Under the pieces are notes generated by a model. That model was not told where the DNA came from. It made no database searches and worked only from the letters and a program-made list of their open reading frames with translations. A program made the translations under genes and the position numbers. DNA of 64,000 bases from JANOMH01 sp031422295 (GTDB lineage Bacteria; Pseudomonadota; Alphaproteobacteria; Rhodobacterales; Rhodobacteraceae), in assembly GCA_031422295.1 (NCBI GenBank), contig JANOQM010000011.1, positions 37,952 through 101,951 of the forward strand, read 5' to 3'. Positions 61,927 to 64,000 of this stretch are shown in pieces; within the stretch, counting starts at the first letter, position 1; every line of letters starts with the position of its first letter.

Positions 61927-62949
61927 ATGGGCTATAAAATCGTCGTCGCCGGGGCCACGGGTAATGTGGGCCGCGAAATGCTCAACATTCTGGACGAACG
62001 GCAGTTTCCGGTCGATCAGATCGCCGCATTGGCCAGCCGCCGGTCGTTGGGGACCGAAGTGAGCTTTGGCGAGCGGACCCTGAAAACCCAAGATCTTGAG
62101 ACCTTTGATTTCACCGGCTGGGATATCGCGTTGTTCGCCGTGGGCTCTGACGCGACCAAAATCTACGCGCCCAAGGCCGCCGCGGCGGGCTGCGTCGTGA
62201 TCGACAATTCCTCGCTCTACCGCTATGATCCCGACGTGCCCCTTGTGGTGCCCGAAGTGAACGCCGACGCGGTCATGGGCTATACCAAGAAAATGATCAT
62301 CGCCAACCCGAACTGTTCCACTGCACAGATGGTCGTGGCGCTGAAGCCCCTGCATGACCGCGCCCGGATCAAGCGTGTCGTGGTGTCCACATACCAATCC
62401 GTATCGGGCGCGGGCAAAGAAGGCATTGACGAGCTGTGGGACCAGACCAAGGGCATGTATGTGCCCGGCCAAGGCGTCGCGCCCAGGAAATTCACCAAGC
62501 AGATCGCCTTCAACGTCATTCCCCATATCGATACATTCATGGAAGACGGCTATACCCGCGAAGAATGGAAAATGGTCGCCGAGACCAAAAAAATCCTCGA
62601 TAAATCGATCAAAGTCACTGCGACCTGCGTCCGCGTCCCGGTGTTCGTCGGTCATTCCGAGGCGGTGAATATTGAATTCGAAGAGTTCCTCGACGAAGAC
62701 GAAGCGCGCGACATCCTGCGCGAGGCCCCCGGTATTCTGGTCATCGATAAACGCGAAGACGGCGGCTATATCACCCCCATCGACTGTGTGGGCGATTATG
62801 CGACCTATGTGAGCCGGATCAGGCAGGATGGAACCGTGGAAAATGGCCTGAACCTGTGGATCGTGTCGGATAATTTGCGCAAAGGGGCGGCGCTGAACGC
62901 GGTGCAGATCGCGGAAGTTTTGGGGCAAAGGGCGCTGAAGAAGGGGTGA
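61927..62949 (+). CDS. asd: Aspartate-semialdehyde dehydrogenase
   Basis: 340 residues; AAGGAGTGCGTTTTC precedes the ATG. GATGNVGREMLNILDERQFP (about 9-28) binds NADP, and the catalytic Cys is in NPNCSTAQM with the active-site His in VPVFVGHSEAVNIEF. Converts aspartyl phosphate to the semialdehyde for lysine, threonine, methionine and diaminopimelate synthesis. In many Rhodobacterales asd is close to leuB; here they are 38 kb apart. Confidence 0.97.
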   Translation: MGYKIVVAGATGNVGREMLNILDERQFPVDQIAALASRRSLGTEVSFGERTLKTQDLETFDFTGWDIALFAVGSDATKIYAPKAAAAGCVVIDNSSLYRYDPDVPLVVPEVNADAVMGYTKKMIIANPNCSTAQMVVALKPLHDRARIKRVVVSTYQSVSGAGKEGIDELWDQTKGMYVPGQGVAPRKFTKQIAFNVIPHIDTFMEDGYTREEWKMVAETKKILDKSIKVTATCVRVPVFVGHSEAVNIEFEEFLDEDEARDILREAPGILVIDKREDGGYITPIDCVGDYATYVSRIRQDGTVENGLNLWIVSDNLRKGAALNAVQIAEVLGQRALKKG

Positions 62950-63047
62950 GGGGGGGCGTTTTCGCTGCCTCGGAACTTACTCTGGACCACCTTTCGAAGC
63001 ATGTCCCTGATAAGACTCACTATTATTGGGGTTGGAAAAATCAGACG

Positions 63048-63070
63048 AACTCATTGATTCTTAATGAGTT
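63048..63070 (+). terminator. AT-rich hairpin between asd and the low-GC genes
   Basis: Perfect 8-bp stem AACTCATT / AATGAGTT, seven-base loop, then TTCTG. It could end asd transcription weakly or belong to the foreign segment. Confidence 0.35.
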
Positions 63071-63121
63071 TTCTGCAAAAGTGCGAATCAGTGGGATGTA
63101 GTATTTGCTCGGGGGCGACAA

Positions 63122-63310
63122 ATGTATGACTTTTCGACCACGACGGCCGCTCTTCGCGAGGCGACGAGGCCCCGTTCATCCGGTCAGTCAGTAAATGTTC
63201 ACGTGGTTCAGTCCGTTCGCATAATACCGCCCGACTATGAGAAGATGCGCGACCAAATTGAAGCCTTCAGAGAACAAGGTCCGAAGGTGGTCGAGGCGGC
63301 AAAGTCTTGA
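63122..63310 (+). CDS. Small hypothetical protein coupled to a serine-dehydrogenase proteinase gene
   Basis: 62 residues; CGGGGGCG lies upstream of the ATG. FSTTTAALREATRPRSSG, then VVQSVRIIPPDYEKMRDQIEAF. No family recognised. The stop overlaps a TTG start of the next gene (TTGA), so the two are translationally coupled. Composition here is lower in GC than in asd. Confidence 0.6.
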   Translation: MYDFSTTTAALREATRPRSSGQSVNVHVVQSVRIIPPDYEKMRDQIEAFREQGPKVVEAAKS

Positions 63311-63942
63311 CAGACAACCATGATGTTTTCCCCCGGGGTGCAAAGCTTCCGACGCAGTCGCCCCTTTTTTGGGTTCAGCAAAAAGATAGATATTTGCGCC
63401 AACTGTTAATTCGAGATATCGAGAATATTACTAAGCGCCGATTGGTTGTATATTTTGCTAACCGTTACCTAGTCAATTCTGACATAAACATTGGGGATAT
63501 TTCCCAACTTACTGAGCTCCTTGGTGACCTAAATGGCGCTCCAACAGACCTATTGTTAAATACTGGAGGTGGACAGACGGACGCAACCGAAGCTGTTGTG
63601 TCTCTACTACAGACGACCATAGATGATTTTAGGGTTATTGTCCCTCACTCGGCGAAGAGCAACGGAACAATGATTTGCCTTGCTGCCAGTGAGATCGTAA
63701 TGGGACCGCCTTCTGAGTTGGGACCAATTGACCCTTATTTGGGCGACAACCCCGCATCAATACTCGCTGATCCAATAGTAAAAAATCAGAACTTTCCACT
63801 ACATCAACTGGCTCTGTATGCAATTGATCAAACCAAGAAGTTGGCTACTCGCCTTCTTTCTAGGGTCAGGACTCATAACCAAAACATCACGACTGCCGCC
63901 AGTGCACAGGCTGACATGAAGATGTCGGCACATCTGTCGTAA
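63307..63942 (+). pseudogene. Serine dehydrogenase proteinase (SDH_sah, ClpP/crotonase fold), cut by an IS element
   Basis: TTG start at 63307. Residues 1-185 match the SDH_sah family: RRLVVYFANRY, LLLNTGGGQTDATEAVVSLL, RVIVPHSAKSNGTMICLAASEIVMGPPSELGPIDP. GTMICLA carries the position of the nucleophile-containing turn of ClpP-like folds. From about base 63862 the frame runs into an IS5-family element, so the last 25 or so residues (TTAASAQADMKMSAHLS) are read-through IS sequence and the native C-terminus is lost. GC is clearly lower than in the rest of the window. Confidence 0.75.
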
Positions 63943-64000
63943 CGCGTGGATATCCTGCGCCAGTCTTTGAGGCGCGCGAACATGTTCTCGATTTTGTGGC
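63862..64000 (-). mobile_element. IS5-family insertion sequence, left end (runs off right edge)
   Basis: The end GGGTCAGGACTCATAA near 63864-63879 resembles the inverted repeat of IS5-family (IS427-type) elements, which insert at short TA-containing targets (CTAG here). The transposase C-terminus is encoded just inside. The rest lies outside the window. Confidence 0.6.
63873..64000 (-). CDS. IS5-family transposase, C-terminal part
   Basis: On the minus strand, HKIENMFARLKDWRRIST then RYDRCADIFMSACALAAVV and MFWL-stop (TGA at 63875-63873). This is the C-terminus of IS5-family DDE transposases, in which the ENMFxRLKDWRR Glu completes the DDE triad. The N-terminal part is off the right edge. 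It interrupts the serine-dehydrogenase proteinase gene. Confidence 0.85.
   Translation of the reverse strand, partial: HKIENMFARLKDWRRISTRYDRCADIFMSACALAAVVMFWL

Noticed and set aside
63863..63942. Native C-terminus of the serine-dehydrogenase proteinase
   Set aside because: The minus strand here encodes the C-terminus of an IS5 transposase, so this tail is read-through.
1..64000. CRISPR arrays and rRNA genes
   Set aside because: No regularly spaced direct repeats and no rRNA sequence seen anywhere in the window.

Overview
The window is GC-rich chromosomal DNA from an alphaproteobacterium, most likely a member of the Rhodobacterales. The evidence is the gene order rppH / ctpA / envC-like / gpmI / rlmH / rsfS, the leuC-leuD and leuB genes with family-typical neighbours, and a complete alphaproteobacterial general stress response (GSR) core: PhyR, NepR, an EcfG-type sigma factor and an HWE/HisKA_2 kinase. 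The genus cannot be told from what I can see.

Layout. 1-6.3 kb (minus strand): housekeeping genes for RNA 5'-end processing, periplasmic proteolysis, septal peptidoglycan hydrolysis, glycolysis and ribosome maturation, with two small secreted paralogues at the left edge. 6.6-15.8 kb: scattered accessory genes (short-chain dehydrogenase, SRAP/YedK protein, EamA exporter, glyoxalase-like protein, ABC-F ATPase, Stf0 sulfotransferase, a secreted HExxH protein, a transglutaminase). 16.1-24 kb: leucine biosynthesis (leuCD, then leuB) with five unrelated genes between. 24-27.8 kb: an unrecognised lysine-rich protein, a second EamA exporter, tRNA-Pro(CGG) and malonyl-CoA synthetase.

28-60 kb is the most coherent part. 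It starts with an Mla/MCE-type lipid transport operon, then small stress and membrane proteins (DUF2383, LEA/phasin-like, holin-like, DUF3618, CsbD). The GSR core follows (kinase-ecfG-nepR facing phyR). Next come an Asp-less receiver-like protein, a Crp/Fnr regulator, a PAS-HWE kinase, an AI-2E permease with a long C-terminal extension, a DUF892 ferritin-like protein, a PRC-barrel protein, a PNPOx-fold protein, GlsB, YidB, a CopG regulator and an esterase. It ends with a 2787-residue cyclic beta-1,2-glucan synthase (ndvB/cgs) facing galU, and small membrane proteins. I find eight exact matches to the EcfG promoter consensus GGAAC-N16/17-CGTT, all in gap positions upstream of genes in this stretch and mostly 36-66 nt before the start codon, plus five one-mismatch candidates. 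The GSR master regulators therefore appear to sit among their own targets. The divergent phyR and nepR promoters form one perfect palindrome.

60.2-64 kb: a decayed IS3-type orfA, an MFS transporter, asd, then a low-GC stretch with a small gene coupled to a serine-dehydrogenase-type (ClpP-fold) proteinase gene. The 3' end of that gene is cut by an IS5-family element running off the right edge. No CRISPR array or rRNA gene was seen. All promoter and homology calls are by eye and rest on sequence patterns and family knowledge, not on searches.
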